Source: an uncultured Lachnospiraceae bacterium (lineage in GTDB: Bacteria; Bacillota; Clostridia; Lachnospirales; Lachnospiraceae). Taken from it: 64,000 nt of DNA. This document shows, piece by piece, positions 8,833 to 18,677 of this stretch (positions are counted from its first letter, which is position 1; every line of letters starts with the position of its first letter). The notes under the pieces were generated by a model. The model was not told the DNA's origin, searched no databases, and saw only the letters and a program-made list of their open reading frames with translations. Where the stretch lies: the NCBI GenBank assembly GCA_949948715.1, contig CATLGW010000005.1, forward strand, positions 1-64,000, read 5' to 3'. The position numbers and the translations under genes are program-made.

Positions 8833-10524
8833 ATGGGGCAAGAGGAAAGAATCACGGCTGCCCGTTTTTGGAGCATCATTAATATTCTGGATCCCAGCAT
8901 GGATGATTATCTGTATATTTATGATCTGCAGAACGATCTTTATTGTATTTCTCCCAGAGCTTTGGAGCGTTTTATGATTCCCCGCAGTCAGTTTCATGAC
9001 GTCTCGGGGACGTGCTCCCAGTTTGTCTATCCTCCCGATGTGAAGGCGCTTCAGGAAGACCTGGAGAAAATCTTCAACAACGAGAAATCCGTCCACGATA
9101 TTGAATACCGCTGGCTGGACAGGGAGGGCAATCCTGTCTGGATTAACTGTAAGGGACAGGTGACCCACGACGAGCAGGGAAGGCCGGAGTTTCTGGTGGG
9201 CTGTATCAATGAGATCGGAAGGAAGCAGCGCGCGGACAATACCAGCGGCGCCATGCGTGAGACCAGCCTGCAGAGGGAATTGGAGAGATACGCAAAAGAA
9301 CGGCTGGACGGCTATATTTTGAGAGTTGGAATAGACAATTTTAAGGAGATCAATGAGAACCGCGGAATTGATTACGGCGACATGATTCTGCGAAAGACCG
9401 CGGAATGCATTGAGGAGACGCTGGAGCCGGGACAGAAATTCTACCGCATTGTGGCGGATGAGTTTATTGTGCTGGACGTGACCGAGGGCCACGGCGATAG
9501 GGAGGCGGTGCAGCTCTACAAGAAGATCCGGGGGGTGATAGACTATTTTATCGCGGAGAACCACTACGAGGTTTTCTACACCATATCCGGGGGGGTTATG
9601 GCTTTTAGCAAGGTGAAGAACCATGCTTACGGCAATCTGATGAAGCTGTCCGAGTTTGCCCTCAACGAGGCGAAGAACCGCGGCAAGAACCAGCATTATA
9701 TCTACGATCTGGAGGACTACAAGAAATTTCTCTACAGGCGCAAGCTGATCAAGACTCTGCGCCAGGCGGTGAACAATCAGTGCGAGGGATTTGAGGCTTA
9801 TTTTCAGCCCATCGTGAATATTTCGGGGAAGAAGCTGATAGGCGCGGAGACTCTGCTGAGATTCTATGACCAGGAGATGGGGGTGATTCCCCCCACTGAG
9901 TTTATCCCTCTTCTGGAGGAGAGCGGTTTGATCATACCCGTGGGGAGATGGGTGTTGGAGCAGGCGGTGGCTGCCTGCAGCAGGATTCAGGAGAAAATTC
10001 CCGGTTTTCGGGTGTCGGTGAATCTCTCTTATATCCAGGTCTTAAAGAGCAAGGTTCTCAGTGTGATTTTGGATTTGGTGCGGCAGTATGATTTAGCGCC
10101 GGGCAGCCTGATGATAGAGCTGACGGAGAGCGGTTTTTTGGAGTCAAACGAGAATTTTATCAGTTTTTGTCAGGAGCTGCGCAGGAACGGGATTTTGCTG
10201 GCGCTGGACGATTTCGGCACCGGGTATTCCAACTTTCACTATCTGTACAATCTGAATCCCGACACCATTAAAATCGACCGTTCCTTCACGGCCATGGCGC
10301 TGCAGAACCCAAACGAGTACAATCTGCTTCAGCATATGGTGGCTATGACCCACAGCATCAACCTAAAGTTATGCATCGAGGGCGTGGAGACGGATCAGGA
10401 GCTGCAGAAGATCAGCAAGATGGATCCGGATTATATACAGGGGTATTATTTCGGGAAGCCCTGCCCTTACGAGCAGTTTTTGGAGGATCACGTGAGGGCG
10501 GGAGAGCTTCTTGAACTAAAATGA
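8833..10524 (+). CDS. PAS - degenerate GGDEF - EAL protein (probable c-di-GMP phosphodiesterase)
   Basis: The 563-residue soluble protein has three parts. A PAS-like sensor occupies about residues 15-130 ([22 protein letters not shown]). A GGDEF fold follows at about 150-290, whose signature has become VADEF, so it should not make c-di-GMP. An EAL domain fills 305-555. The EAL residues look intact: [35 protein letters not shown] and QGYYFGKP, so it probably degrades c-di-GMP. The signal seen by the PAS domain is unknown. Its last bases overlap the upstream open frame of the transaldolase gene. Confidence 0.9.
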   Translation: MGQEERITAARFWSIINILDPSMDDYLYIYDLQNDLYCISPRALERFMIPRSQFHDVSGTCSQFVYPPDVKALQEDLEKIFNNEKSVHDIEYRWLDREGNPVWINCKGQVTHDEQGRPEFLVGCINEIGRKQRADNTSGAMRETSLQRELERYAKERLDGYILRVGIDNFKEINENRGIDYGDMILRKTAECIEETLEPGQKFYRIVADEFIVLDVTEGHGDREAVQLYKKIRGVIDYFIAENHYEVFYTISGGVMAFSKVKNHAYGNLMKLSEFALNEAKNRGKNQHYIYDLEDYKKFLYRRKLIKTLRQAVNNQCEGFEAYFQPIVNISGKKLIGAETLLRFYDQEMGVIPPTEFIPLLEESGLIIPVGRWVLEQAVAACSRIQEKIPGFRVSVNLSYIQVLKSKVLSVILDLVRQYDLAPGSLMIELTESGFLESNENFISFCQELRRNGILLALDDFGTGYSNFHYLYNLNPDTIKIDRSFTAMALQNPNEYNLLQHMVAMTHSINLKLCIEGVETDQELQKISKMDPDYIQGYYFGKPCPYEQFLEDHVRAGELLELK

Positions 10525-10547
10525 TAAAGAGAAAGAGGAGAGAGATT

Positions 10548-11201
10548 ATGCGTTTTTTTATTGACACCGCAAAGGTTGAGGACATCAAAAAGGCAAACGA
10601 TATGGGAGTGATCTGCGGCGTGACCACAAATCCTTCGTTAATTGCCAAGGAGGGCAGAGTGTTCGAGGAAGTGATCGCTGAGATTGCGGCCATTGTGGAC
10701 GGACCTATCAGCGGAGAGGTGAAGGCCACCACCGTGGACGCGGAGGGGATGATCGCGGAGGGGCGCGCCATCGCAGCCATTCATCCCAATATGGTGGTAA
10801 AGATTCCCATGACGATGGAGGGATTGAAGGCCTGCAAGGCTCTCACCGCTGAGGGTATCAAGACCAATGTGACGCTGGTGTTCAGCGCAAACCAGGCTCT
10901 GCTGGCGGCGCGGGCGGGTGCCACCTATGTGTCTCCCTTCCTGGGACGTCTGGATGACATCAGCCAGAGAGGCGTGGACCTGATCCGGGAGATCGCCGAG
11001 ATCTTTTCGGTGGCCGGGCTGGAAACTCAGATTATTGCGGCCAGTGTGCGCAACACCATCCATGTGACGGACTGTGCTCTGGCGGGGGCCGATATCGCTA
11101 CGGTTCCCTATTCCGTGATCGAGCAGATGGTGAAGCATCCTCTGACCGACGCGGGTATCGCAAAGTTCCAGGCGGATTACAAGGCCGTGTTTGGAGAGTA
11201 G
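10548..11201 (+). CDS. Small transaldolase / fructose-6-phosphate aldolase family
   Basis: A 217-residue member of the short TalC/FSA transaldolase group, which acts in the non-oxidative pentose phosphate pathway. It shows MRFFIDTA at the start, the [14 protein letters not shown] stretch, the Schiff-base lysine in [14 protein letters not shown], and [26 protein letters not shown] precedes ATG 10548; an in-frame ATG at 10521 overlaps the previous stop but is less likely. Transaldolase versus fructose-6-phosphate aldolase activity cannot be told by eye. Confidence 0.92.
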   Translation: MRFFIDTAKVEDIKKANDMGVICGVTTNPSLIAKEGRVFEEVIAEIAAIVDGPISGEVKATTVDAEGMIAEGRAIAAIHPNMVVKIPMTMEGLKACKALTAEGIKTNVTLVFSANQALLAARAGATYVSPFLGRLDDISQRGVDLIREIAEIFSVAGLETQIIAASVRNTIHVTDCALAGADIATVPYSVIEQMVKHPLTDAGIAKFQADYKAVFGE

Positions 11202-11218
11202 GACAGATACATAGAAAA

Positions 11219-11257
11219 GCTGCTGCACCGGAGATTTCCAGTGCAGCAGCCTTTTTT
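11219..11257 (+). terminator. Terminator of the transaldolase gene
   Basis: A perfect 10-bp stem GCTGCTGCAC (11219-11228) / GTGCAGCAGC (11241-11250) is followed by CTTTTTT. Clear intrinsic terminator on the plus strand. Confidence 0.9.
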
Positions 11258-11303
11258 CATTATTCGGTCTCGATCCTCTCGGGGAGCCTTAGTTCATGAA
11301 AAT

Positions 11304-11501
11304 TTATTTCATGGACTCCTCCTGCTTCTTGATCATCCGACGAACCATCTCGCCGCCGATGCTGCCCGCCTCGCGGGAAGTCAGATCGCCGTTGTAGCCC
11401 TCCTTCAGGTTTACGCCAAGCTCGGATGCGATCTCGGTCTTGAAACGATCCATAGCTGCCTTTGCCTCGGGAACCTCTACTCTATTACTTCTGCTTGCCA
11501 T
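11304..11501 (-). CDS. Alpha/beta-type small acid-soluble spore protein
   Basis: A 65-residue SASP that coats DNA in dormant spores. The germination protease site KTEIASELGV and the second conserved block GSIGGEMVRRMIKKQE are both present. Its product begins MASRSNRVEVPEA, and AGGTGAG lies upstream on the minus strand. It shows that the organism belongs to an endospore-forming lineage. Expression is expected from a forespore sigma factor, but no convincing SigG promoter was picked out. Confidence 0.94.
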   Translation of the reverse strand: MASRSNRVEVPEAKAAMDRFKTEIASELGVNLKEGYNGDLTSREAGSIGGEMVRRMIKKQEESMK

Positions 11502-11830
11502 TTGTTCTCACCTCCGTAAATCATTTTCTTTTTACTCTATCTTCAAGATAAGCACCGCAAATGCTTATCCTGAAAATAATCCGGTTAAGCCTTTGCAATC
11601 ACTTATCTTGATGTTAGTATTAACAGGGTCAAAGAAAATATGATGGAAACTTTTGCAAGTTTGTGTTATGATATTTTCTGAGACCGCAAAGCTTTGGCTG
11701 CGCGGAATCGCTGCATTCTGACTGATCTGTGAAGGCCGTCCGGATTGAGCTCGCCGGAGGTTCTGAGAGATAAGGTGTTTTTTTTGTACCTTGGAGGGCA
11801 GATGCGGAACTTATAAAAAGGAGGTTCCCT
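11502..11830. promoter_or_regulatory. Divergent intergenic region between the spore gene and the ABC operon
   Basis: The region is AT-rich near 11520-11680. It holds a 7-bp hairpin GATAAGC/GCTTATC (11547-11569). A weak plus-strand promoter candidate is TGGAAA (11644-11649) with TATGAT (11667-11672), 17 bp apart. The stretch 11680-11810 includes AAGGT, T8, ACCTT; no known riboswitch core was recognised. Confidence 0.35.
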
Positions 11831-12868
11831 ATGAGAGGAAAAGTAAAATTTAAAAAATGGGCGGCGGCCGGTGTGATGACCGCGCTGCTGTGCGGGCTGC
11901 TTGCCGGGTGCAGACAGGACGGGCAAAGCGCCGGGACCGGAGAAAAGGGTTCGGCGGCGGGAGCTGCGTCGGGGGAAGAAAAGGTACAGGTGCGGGTGGG
12001 AGCGCTGAAGGGACCCACCTCCATCGGGCTTTTAAATTTGATGGAAGACTCGAAGCAAAATGAGACGGCCAACGAATACAATCTCCAGATGGCCACGGCG
12101 GCGGACGAAATCCTTCCCCTGATGGTGAAGGGCGATCTGGATATCGCGCTGGTTCCCGCAAATGTGGCAGGTGTGCTGTACCAGAAGACGGAGGGTAATG
12201 TCTGTGTGATTGACATCAATACTCTGGGGGTATTATATATGGTGTCGGGGGACCTTTCGGTGACTCAGGTCGCCGATCTGAAGGGACGGACGGTGTATCT
12301 GACAGGCAAGGGAACCACACCGGACTATTGTCTGCAGTATCTTTTGAAGGAGAACGGTGTGGATGCCAGGGACTGTACCCTGGAGTACAAATCCGAGGCC
12401 ACGGAGGTGGCGGCGCTGCTTTCGGAGGATACGAATGCCATCGGACTGCTTCCCCAGCCTTTCGCGACGGTAGCCTGCGGGCAGAACGAAGCGCTGTCCC
12501 AGGTTTTGGATATGAATGAGGAGTGGAACCGGATTCTGGGGAGCGGTATGGTGACGGGAGTCACCGTGGTGAGGAGAGCCTTTTTGGAGGAGCATCCGGA
12601 GGCCGTGGCGGCTTTTCTTGCGGAACATGGAGACAGCGCCCTGGCAGCGTCGGAGGATGTGGAGAGGACGGCTGAACTGGCGGTGGAGGCGGGCATCATA
12701 GCAAAAGAGCCCATAGCTTTGGCGGCCATACCCAAGTGCAATATCGTCTGTATCACCGGGGAGGAGATGAAAGAGGCGCTGTCCGGTTATCTGGAGGTGC
12801 TGTACGGTCTGGAGCCCGCCTCTGTGGGTGGCGCGCTGCCGGCGGAGGATTTTTATTTTATTCCGTAA
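11831..12868 (+). CDS. ABC transporter substrate-binding lipoprotein (SsuA/NMT1-like)
   Basis: A 345-residue periplasmic-type binding protein anchored as a lipoprotein: a basic start, a hydrophobic segment, and a lipobox LLAGC with Cys27. The mature part, with GALKGPTSIGLLNLM, DLDIALVPANVAGVLYQKT and LKGRTVYLTGKGTTPDY, resembles the nitrate/sulfonate/taurine/thiamine-precursor binding family. The ligand cannot be assigned. GGAGG lies before ATG 11831. The fused permease-ATPase begins 27 bp later. Confidence 0.9.
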   Translation: MRGKVKFKKWAAAGVMTALLCGLLAGCRQDGQSAGTGEKGSAAGAASGEEKVQVRVGALKGPTSIGLLNLMEDSKQNETANEYNLQMATAADEILPLMVKGDLDIALVPANVAGVLYQKTEGNVCVIDINTLGVLYMVSGDLSVTQVADLKGRTVYLTGKGTTPDYCLQYLLKENGVDARDCTLEYKSEATEVAALLSEDTNAIGLLPQPFATVACGQNEALSQVLDMNEEWNRILGSGMVTGVTVVRRAFLEEHPEAVAAFLAEHGDSALAASEDVERTAELAVEAGIIAKEPIALAAIPKCNIVCITGEEMKEALSGYLEVLYGLEPASVGGALPAEDFYFIP

Positions 12869-12895
12869 ATATAGATACCATTGGGAGGATGCCGT

Positions 12896-14221
12896 ATGAA
12901 GGGTCAGGGAGGAAAAAGGCTGCTTATCATTTTGTTCTGGCTGTTTCTGTGGCATCTTCTGGCCCTGTGGGTAGGCAACAAAATCATGCTGGCAACGCCC
13001 CTGGAGGCCCTGGGAGCGCTTTTAAAAATGCTGCCGGAGAAGGAGTTTTGGCAGGCGGTTCTGGGGAGCCTGCTGCGCATAACCGCAGGCTTCCTCTGGG
13101 GGGCGGCTGCCGGGGCGGCGTTTGCTGTGGCGGGCAGCCGTTTTCGGCCTCTGGAGGAGCTTTTGTCCCCTGTGATGGGACTTTGCAAGGCAGTCCCGGT
13201 GGCATCCTTCGTGGTGCTGTTTTTGATTTGGTGGGGTTCCTCCTTCCTGGCGGTGGCCGTCTGCTTTCTCATGGTGTTTCCCAATATTTATCTGAATATG
13301 CTTGCGGGATTAAAGAGCGCCGACAGGCGGCTTTTGGAGATGGCGGAGGTGTTTCGGCTGCCTTTTTTAAAACGTTTCTTCTATATATACAGACCTGCCT
13401 TGAAACCCTTTTTGCTGAGCGGACTGAAAATATCCCTGGGGATGAGCTGGAAGTCGGGGGTGGCGGCGGAGGTCATCGGCATGCCGGATTGTTCCATCGG
13501 GGAGAGGCTATATCTGGCGAAGGTTTATCTGGAGACCGACAGGGTCTTTGCCTGGACGGCGGCAGTGATACTGCTTAGCTTTGGCTTCGAGAGGCTGGTG
13601 CTTGGGCTGGCGGGGCGGTTCTTCGCCTGGAAGCCGGGATTTGCGGCAGCTCAGACTCCGGACAGGGGAGACGGGGCCGGGGAAAAGGCAAAACCTGTGG
13701 TGTGCAGCAAGGTGGACAAGGCTTACGGCAAAGAGCCCGTTATCCGGGGACTTTCCCGGGTCTATGAGCCCGGAAAAATATACTGCCTGACTTCCCCCTC
13801 AGGGAGCGGGAAGACCACCTTATTTCGTCTGCTGTGCGGATTGGAGCAGCCGGACAGCGGCGAAATTTCGGGACCGGAGCGCTTCTGCGTGCTCTTTCAG
13901 GAGGACCGGCTCTGTGAGGATTACAGCGCCCTGGAAAATGTGGAGCTGGTGACAGGGGGAGGGGAGGAGGCAAAGGAGAGGGCCAGAGAGGCCCTTTTAG
14001 CCCTTCTGCCCGGGGAAGCTCTTGATAAACCCTGCGGACAGCTAAGCGGCGGTATGAAACGCCGGGTGGCTCTGGTACGGGCCATGGAGGCGGAGGGAGA
14101 CTGTGTCCTTTTGGACGAGCCCTTTGCAGGGCTGGACGGTGAGGCCAGGGCCAGGGCGGAGAATTATATTCGCGAGAGGCAGCGGGGGCGGGTTGTGATA
14201 ATAGCGACTCACATCCTATGA
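12896..14221 (+). CDS. ABC transporter permease-ATPase fusion (SsuC-SsuB type), ATPase short at C-terminus
   Basis: One 441-residue frame holds both transporter halves. Residues 1-245 are a six-helix permease with the EAA loop at about 150-169. After a linker, residues 267-441 form an ATPase with Walker A PSGSGKTT (301-308), signature LSGGMKRR (383-390), Walker B CVLLDEP (403-409) and the switch histidine in ATH (His439). It stops two residues after that histidine, shorter than normal SsuB-type ATPases. A TTG at 12881 is in frame, but GGGAGGA fits ATG 12896. With the lipoprotein upstream it should form an importer of unknown substrate. Confidence 0.9.
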   Translation: MKGQGGKRLLIILFWLFLWHLLALWVGNKIMLATPLEALGALLKMLPEKEFWQAVLGSLLRITAGFLWGAAAGAAFAVAGSRFRPLEELLSPVMGLCKAVPVASFVVLFLIWWGSSFLAVAVCFLMVFPNIYLNMLAGLKSADRRLLEMAEVFRLPFLKRFFYIYRPALKPFLLSGLKISLGMSWKSGVAAEVIGMPDCSIGERLYLAKVYLETDRVFAWTAAVILLSFGFERLVLGLAGRFFAWKPGFAAAQTPDRGDGAGEKAKPVVCSKVDKAYGKEPVIRGLSRVYEPGKIYCLTSPSGSGKTTLFRLLCGLEQPDSGEISGPERFCVLFQEDRLCEDYSALENVELVTGGGEEAKERAREALLALLPGEALDKPCGQLSGGMKRRVALVRAMEAEGDCVLLDEPFAGLDGEARARAENYIRERQRGRVVIIATHIL

Positions 14222-14289
14222 GCCGCCGGGATCGGTTCTTTGGAGTTTGCGCAGACCAAGGAGAGAGGAAGAGACAGGGGGTATACTAT

Positions 14290-14550
14290 ATGGGAGACCA
14301 CAATTCGGAATGCAGAATCGCTCTGGTGGGCATTATGGTGGAGGACGGGGACAGCGTAGCGCGGATCAACGGTCTTTTGCATGAATACGGCGGTTATATT
14401 ATAGGCAGGATGGGCATACCTTATCAGGAGAAGGGGGTAAGCGTGATCAGCGTGGTGATGGATGCGCCTCAGTCCGCGGTGAGCGCTCTGACGGGAAAGC
14501 TTGGCATGCTGCCGGGGGTTACCTGTAAGTGCCTTTACGGAAAACGGTAA
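14290..14550 (+). CDS. TM1266-type ACT-like small regulator
   Basis: An 86-residue protein resembling the TM1266 family, called iron-only hydrogenase system putative regulator, a ferredoxin-fold ACT/NikR-like domain. Visible features are RIALVGIMVEDGDSVARINGLLHEYGGYIIGRMGIPY and a C-terminal LGMLPGVTCKCLYGK. GGGGG precedes ATG 14290; the frame is open further upstream without a good site. No hydrogenase genes lie nearby, so the partner is unknown. It is probably cotranscribed with the ABC operon. Confidence 0.75.
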   Translation: MGDHNSECRIALVGIMVEDGDSVARINGLLHEYGGYIIGRMGIPYQEKGVSVISVVMDAPQSAVSALTGKLGMLPGVTCKCLYGKR

Positions 14551-14557
14551 TTTGCTG

Positions 14558-14586
14558 TTGTCATTTTCCTTCATTTATGCTATAAT
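14558..14586 (+). promoter_or_regulatory. Sigma-A promoter of tig
   Basis: TTGTCA (14558-14563) and perfect TATAAT (14581-14586) are 17 bp apart, about 65 bp before the trigger factor start. Confidence 0.75.
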
Positions 14587-14651
14587 TGCAAAATGATTGT
14601 GACTGTGGGCGTGTTCGTCGAGGCAGTTACCATGAAGGAGGAAATGTAACA

Positions 14652-15947
14652 ATGAGTTTACAGGTAGAAAAGTTAGAGAACAATATGGCAAAGCTGACCA
14701 TCGAAGTGCCCGCAGAGAAACTGAAGAAGGCGATTGAGGAAGCGTATCAGAAAAGCAGGGGACGCATCAGCATTCCCGGCTTCCGCAAGGGTAAGGCGCC
14801 CCGCAGGATGATCGAGCAGATGTATGGGAAGGAGATCTTTTACGAGGATGCCGCCAACGATTTGATGCCCGAGGCTTACGAGGAGGCGCTGGAGGAGTGT
14901 ACGGAGGATGTGGTTTCCGCTCCCAAGGTGGCGGTGGTGCAGCTCGAGGAGGGAAAGCCCTTCATCTTTACCGCCGAGGTAGCCTTAAAGCCTGAGGTAA
15001 CTCTGGGACAGTACAAGGGAATCAAAGTGGACAAGGCCGATCTGACCGTGACCGACGAGGAGGTTGCCGCGGAGATAGAAAAGGAGCGCGAGAACAATTC
15101 CCGCCTCATCTCTGTGGAGGACAGGCCGGTTGAGGACGGCGACATGACGGTCCTGGATTTTGAGGGATTTATTGACGGCGTGGCTTTCGAGGGAGGCAAG
15201 GGCGAGGATTATTCCCTGACCATCGGGTCCGGCACCTTTATTCCGGGATTTGAGGAGGCTCTCATCGGCGCGGTGATCGGTGAGGAGACGGATGTGAACG
15301 TGACCTTCCCGGAGGATTACCAGGCCGAGGAATTGGCGGGAAAGGCCGCCGTGTTCAAGTGTACGGTGAAGGAGATCAAGGAGAAGGAGCTGCCTGAGCT
15401 GGACGACGAGTTTGCCGGGGAGGTATCGGAGTTTAACACCCTGGACGAGTACAGGGAGGATGTGAAGAAGAAGCTGGCCGACAGGAAGGCTTCCGCGGCG
15501 AGAGACGCCAAGGAGGAGGCCGTGGTCGACGCTATCATAGCGGATGCCAAAATGGATATCCCCGACGCTATGCTGGAGACCCAGCAGAGGCAGATGATGG
15601 AGGACTTTGCCCAGCGGATTCAGTCCCAGGGCCTGTCCATGGATCAATATATGAAGTTTACCGGTCTGACCAGACAGGCAATGCTGGATCAGGTTAAGCC
15701 CCAGGCGTTAAAGAGAATACAGTCCCGTCTGGTTCTGGAGGCCGTTGTGGCCGCAGAGAAGATAGAGGCCTCCGACGAGGAGTTCGAGAAGGAGATCGGC
15801 ACCATGTCTGAGGTTTACCAGGTGGAGCCCGACAAGGCAAAGGAGCTTTTGGGCGAGAAGGGCGCCAGACAGGTGAGGGAGGATATCTGCATCAGGAAGG
15901 CGGTGGAGTTCGTGGTGGAGAACGCCGAGGAGACCGAGGCCGTTTAG
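14652..15947 (+). CDS. tig: Trigger factor
   Basis: Ribosome-bound chaperone and peptidyl-prolyl isomerase. The 431-residue protein has the ribosome-docking signature [17 protein letters not shown] at about 44-60, an FKBP domain at about 150-245 ([23 protein letters not shown]), and a helical C-terminal chaperone part. ATG 14652 follows AAGGAGG; the frame is open upstream without a site. It begins the tig-clpP-clpX series. Confidence 0.96.
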   Translation: MSLQVEKLENNMAKLTIEVPAEKLKKAIEEAYQKSRGRISIPGFRKGKAPRRMIEQMYGKEIFYEDAANDLMPEAYEEALEECTEDVVSAPKVAVVQLEEGKPFIFTAEVALKPEVTLGQYKGIKVDKADLTVTDEEVAAEIEKERENNSRLISVEDRPVEDGDMTVLDFEGFIDGVAFEGGKGEDYSLTIGSGTFIPGFEEALIGAVIGEETDVNVTFPEDYQAEELAGKAAVFKCTVKEIKEKELPELDDEFAGEVSEFNTLDEYREDVKKKLADRKASAARDAKEEAVVDAIIADAKMDIPDAMLETQQRQMMEDFAQRIQSQGLSMDQYMKFTGLTRQAMLDQVKPQALKRIQSRLVLEAVVAAEKIEASDEEFEKEIGTMSEVYQVEPDKAKELLGEKGARQVREDICIRKAVEFVVENAEETEAV

Positions 15948-15963
15948 AACAAGGAGGAATAAC

Positions 15964-16557
15964 ATGAGTTTAGTGCCTTATGTCATTGAGCAAACCAGCA
16001 AGGGCGAGAGGTCCTATGATATCTATTCGAGGCTTTTAAAGGACAGGATTATCTTCCTGGGAGAGGAAGTCAACGACACCAGCGCCAGCATTGTGGTGGC
16101 ACAGCTTCTGTTTTTGGAGGCTGAGGACCCCGAGAAAGATATCCATCTTTATATCAACAGCCCGGGAGGCAGCGTGACGGCGGGACTGGCTATCTATGAC
16201 ACCATGCGGTATATCAAATGCGACGTATCCACGGTCTGCATCGGTATGGCAGCCAGCATGGGAGCCTTTCTGCTGGCAGGCGGAGCCAAGGGCAAGAGAT
16301 ATGCGCTGCCCAACGCCGAGGTCATGATTCATCAGCCCTTGGGCGGCACCCAGGGGCAGGCGACGGAGATCGAGATCGCCGCAAAGCATATTCTGCGGAC
16401 GAAGGAGAAGCTGAACCGTATGCTGTCGGAGAACACGGGCAGAGACTACGAGACCGTCTGTGCGGACACGGAGCGCGACAACTGGAAAAGCGCCGAGGAG
16501 GCCTGCGAGTACGGTCTGATTGACAAGGTAATCACATTCCATGACGTTCAGAAATAA
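15964..16557 (+). CDS. clpP: ATP-dependent Clp protease proteolytic subunit
   Basis: A 197-residue serine protease that forms the barrel of the Clp protease. The nucleophile is Ser98 in GMAASMGA and the histidine is His123 in [29 protein letters not shown] is the substrate-binding stretch. It lies 16 bp after tig and 15 bp before clpX, its unfoldase partner. Confidence 0.97.
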   Translation: MSLVPYVIEQTSKGERSYDIYSRLLKDRIIFLGEEVNDTSASIVVAQLLFLEAEDPEKDIHLYINSPGGSVTAGLAIYDTMRYIKCDVSTVCIGMAASMGAFLLAGGAKGKRYALPNAEVMIHQPLGGTQGQATEIEIAAKHILRTKEKLNRMLSENTGRDYETVCADTERDNWKSAEEACEYGLIDKVITFHDVQK

Positions 16558-16572
16558 GACAGGAGTATAAGA

Positions 16573-17835
16573 ATGGCTGGCAAAAATTCGGACAATAGCA
16601 TTAGATGTTCCTTTTGTAACAAGGCGCAGAGCCAGGTCCGCAAGTTGATTGCGGGGCCTGCGGGAGTCTATATCTGTGACGAGTGCGTGGATATCTGTGC
16701 CGATATTCTGGAGGAGGAGCTGGAGGATCTGGAGGAGGAGGAAACGCCCCATGCGGACATCAAGCTTCTGAAACCCAAGGAGATCAAGACCTTTCTGGAT
16801 GACTATGTCATAGGCCAGGAGGAGGCAAAGAAGGTTCTGTCGGTGGCTGTCTACAATCACTACAAGAGAGTTACGGCCCCCAAGGATCTGGATGATGTGG
16901 AGCTCCAGAAGAGCAATATCATCATGGTGGGTCCCACCGGTTCCGGGAAGACCTATCTGGCCCAGACACTGGCTAAGATCATCAATGTGCCCTTCGCCAT
17001 AGCGGACGCCACCACACTGACGGAGGCCGGCTACGTGGGCGAGGATGTGGAGAATATTCTTCTGAAGTTGATACAGGCGGCCGACTACGATGTGGAGCGG
17101 GCGCAGTACGGCATCATTTATATCGATGAGATCGACAAGATCACCAAGAAGGGGGAGAATGTCTCCATCACCCGCGACGTGTCCGGGGAGGGCGTGCAGC
17201 AGGCTCTGTTAAAGCTGGTGGAGGGCACCGTAGCCAGTGTGCCTCCCCAGGGTGGAAGGAAGCATCCCCACCAGGAGCTGATTCAGATAGACACCACCAA
17301 TATCCTGTTTATCTGCGGCGGGGCCTTTGACGGGCTGGAGAAGATCGTGGAGTCCAGACTGGACCGCAAGACCATCGGATTTAACACGGAGGGGACGGTA
17401 AAGTCCACCAAGGAGCTGAGCGATCTGCTGCAGGAGGTGGTTCCCCAGGATTTGGTTAAATTCGGTCTGATCCCGGAGTTTGTGGGCCGCGTTCCCATCT
17501 GCGTCTCCTTGAACGGCCTGGACAGGGAGGCTCTTGTCAGGATTCTCCAGGAACCCAAAAACGCGTTGATCAAACAGTACCAGAAGCTCTTCGACATGGA
17601 TGAGGTGGAGCTGACCTTTGAGCCCGGGGCCGTGGAGGCTATCGCCGACAAGGCCTTTGAGAGAAAGACCGGGGCCAGGGGACTTCGCTCCATCGTGGAG
17701 AGCGTTATGATGGATACCATGTATGAAATACCCTCCGACGAATCGGTGGACCGCTGTATCGTCACCAAGGAGGCCGTGGAGGGCACCGTGGAGCCGTTGA
17801 CGGTTCACCGGGAGGAATTGAGGAAGGCTCGCTGA
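16573..17835 (+). CDS. clpX: ATP-dependent Clp protease ATP-binding subunit ClpX
   Basis: A 420-residue AAA+ unfoldase that feeds substrates to ClpP. An N-terminal zinc-binding domain (CSFC ... CDEC) is followed by Walker A GPTGSGKT, Walker [11 protein letters not shown], the GYVGEDVE pore loop region, and the ClpP-binding loop segment [20 protein letters not shown]. Unlike the usual Firmicute order, lon does not come next. Confidence 0.97.
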   Translation: MAGKNSDNSIRCSFCNKAQSQVRKLIAGPAGVYICDECVDICADILEEELEDLEEEETPHADIKLLKPKEIKTFLDDYVIGQEEAKKVLSVAVYNHYKRVTAPKDLDDVELQKSNIIMVGPTGSGKTYLAQTLAKIINVPFAIADATTLTEAGYVGEDVENILLKLIQAADYDVERAQYGIIYIDEIDKITKKGENVSITRDVSGEGVQQALLKLVEGTVASVPPQGGRKHPHQELIQIDTTNILFICGGAFDGLEKIVESRLDRKTIGFNTEGTVKSTKELSDLLQEVVPQDLVKFGLIPEFVGRVPICVSLNGLDREALVRILQEPKNALIKQYQKLFDMDEVELTFEPGAVEAIADKAFERKTGARGLRSIVESVMMDTMYEIPSDESVDRCIVTKEAVEGTVEPLTVHREELRKAR

Positions 17836-17874
17836 TCATGGCGCGGGCCAAGTGGAACTGAGAGGGAACAGAGT

Positions 17875-17906
17875 AAAACGCCGCCGCAAGAGACGGCGTT
17901 TTCTGT
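17875..17906 (+). terminator. Terminator after clpX
   Basis: A perfect 9-bp stem AAAACGCCG (17875-17883) / CGGCGTTTT (17894-17902) runs into a short T stretch. It separates clpX from engB. Confidence 0.75.
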
Positions 17907-18056
17907 ACAGTCAATTATCCCGCAGCAAGCTTAAGGGGCGCCCATCTTGCAGCGCGGCACAGTTGCGGGGTATCATCTGACCCTGGCGGCATTCGCCAAA
18001 TGCCCGTGCAGGCACGGCGCTTGGCTCAATGTTCGCGGGAATGAAAGGGAGACGGC

Positions 18057-18677
18057 ATGGTAATTAAAAATGTGAGCCTGGAGACGGTATGCGGCATCAC
18101 CAGCAGGCTTCCGGAGAATCTGCATCCGGAAGTTGCTTTCGCGGGCAAGAGCAACGTGGGAAAATCTTCCCTGATCAATGCCCTGATGAACCGAAAGGCA
18201 TTGGCCCGCACCAGCGCTCAGCCGGGCAAGACACAGACGATAAATTATTATAATGTCAACGATGAAGTGTATTTCGTGGATTTGCCGGGCTACGGTTATG
18301 CCCGGGCCAACGAGGCGGTCAAGGCCCAGTGGGGAAAAATGGTGGAGAGATATCTGCACAAATCCAGACAGCTACGGACCGTATTTCTTCTGATCGACAT
18401 CCGGCACGCCCCCTCGGAGAACGACCGCATGATGTATGAGTGGGTGCGGGAGCAGGGGTATCCGCCCGTGATCATCGCCACCAAGCTGGACAAGATCAAG
18501 CGCAGTCAGGTGAAGAAGCAGACGGAGCTTATCCGCAGCACTCTGGGAATCCGGGGGGAGGCTCTGATTATTCCCTTTTCCGCCCAGACCAAGCAGGGCA
18601 GGGAGGAAATATATGAGATAATAGATCATATGATAGAGGAAGCCGGTACCGCGGAACCGGAGGAAGGAAACCTATGA
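18057..18677 (+). CDS. engB: Ribosome biogenesis GTPase EngB (YsxC/YihA)
   Basis: A 206-residue small GTPase needed for large-subunit assembly. G1 is GKSNVGKSSLIN, G3 is DLPGYGYA, and G4 is TKLDKI, with an N-terminal PEVAFAGKSNVGKS context typical of the family. ATG 18057 follows AAAGGGAG. The next gene overlaps its end by four bases. In related genomes lon usually stands between clpX and this gene. Confidence 0.95.
   Translation: MVIKNVSLETVCGITSRLPENLHPEVAFAGKSNVGKSSLINALMNRKALARTSAQPGKTQTINYYNVNDEVYFVDLPGYGYARANEAVKAQWGKMVERYLHKSRQLRTVFLLIDIRHAPSENDRMMYEWVREQGYPPVIIATKLDKIKRSQVKKQTELIRSTLGIRGEALIIPFSAQTKQGREEIYEIIDHMIEEAGTAEPEEGNL

Noticed and set aside
11750..11815. TPP-type riboswitch before the SsuA/NMT1-like ABC operon (CTGAGAG is present)
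   Set aside because: The other conserved part of the TPP core (ACCTGATC region) is absent, so the match is only a short word.
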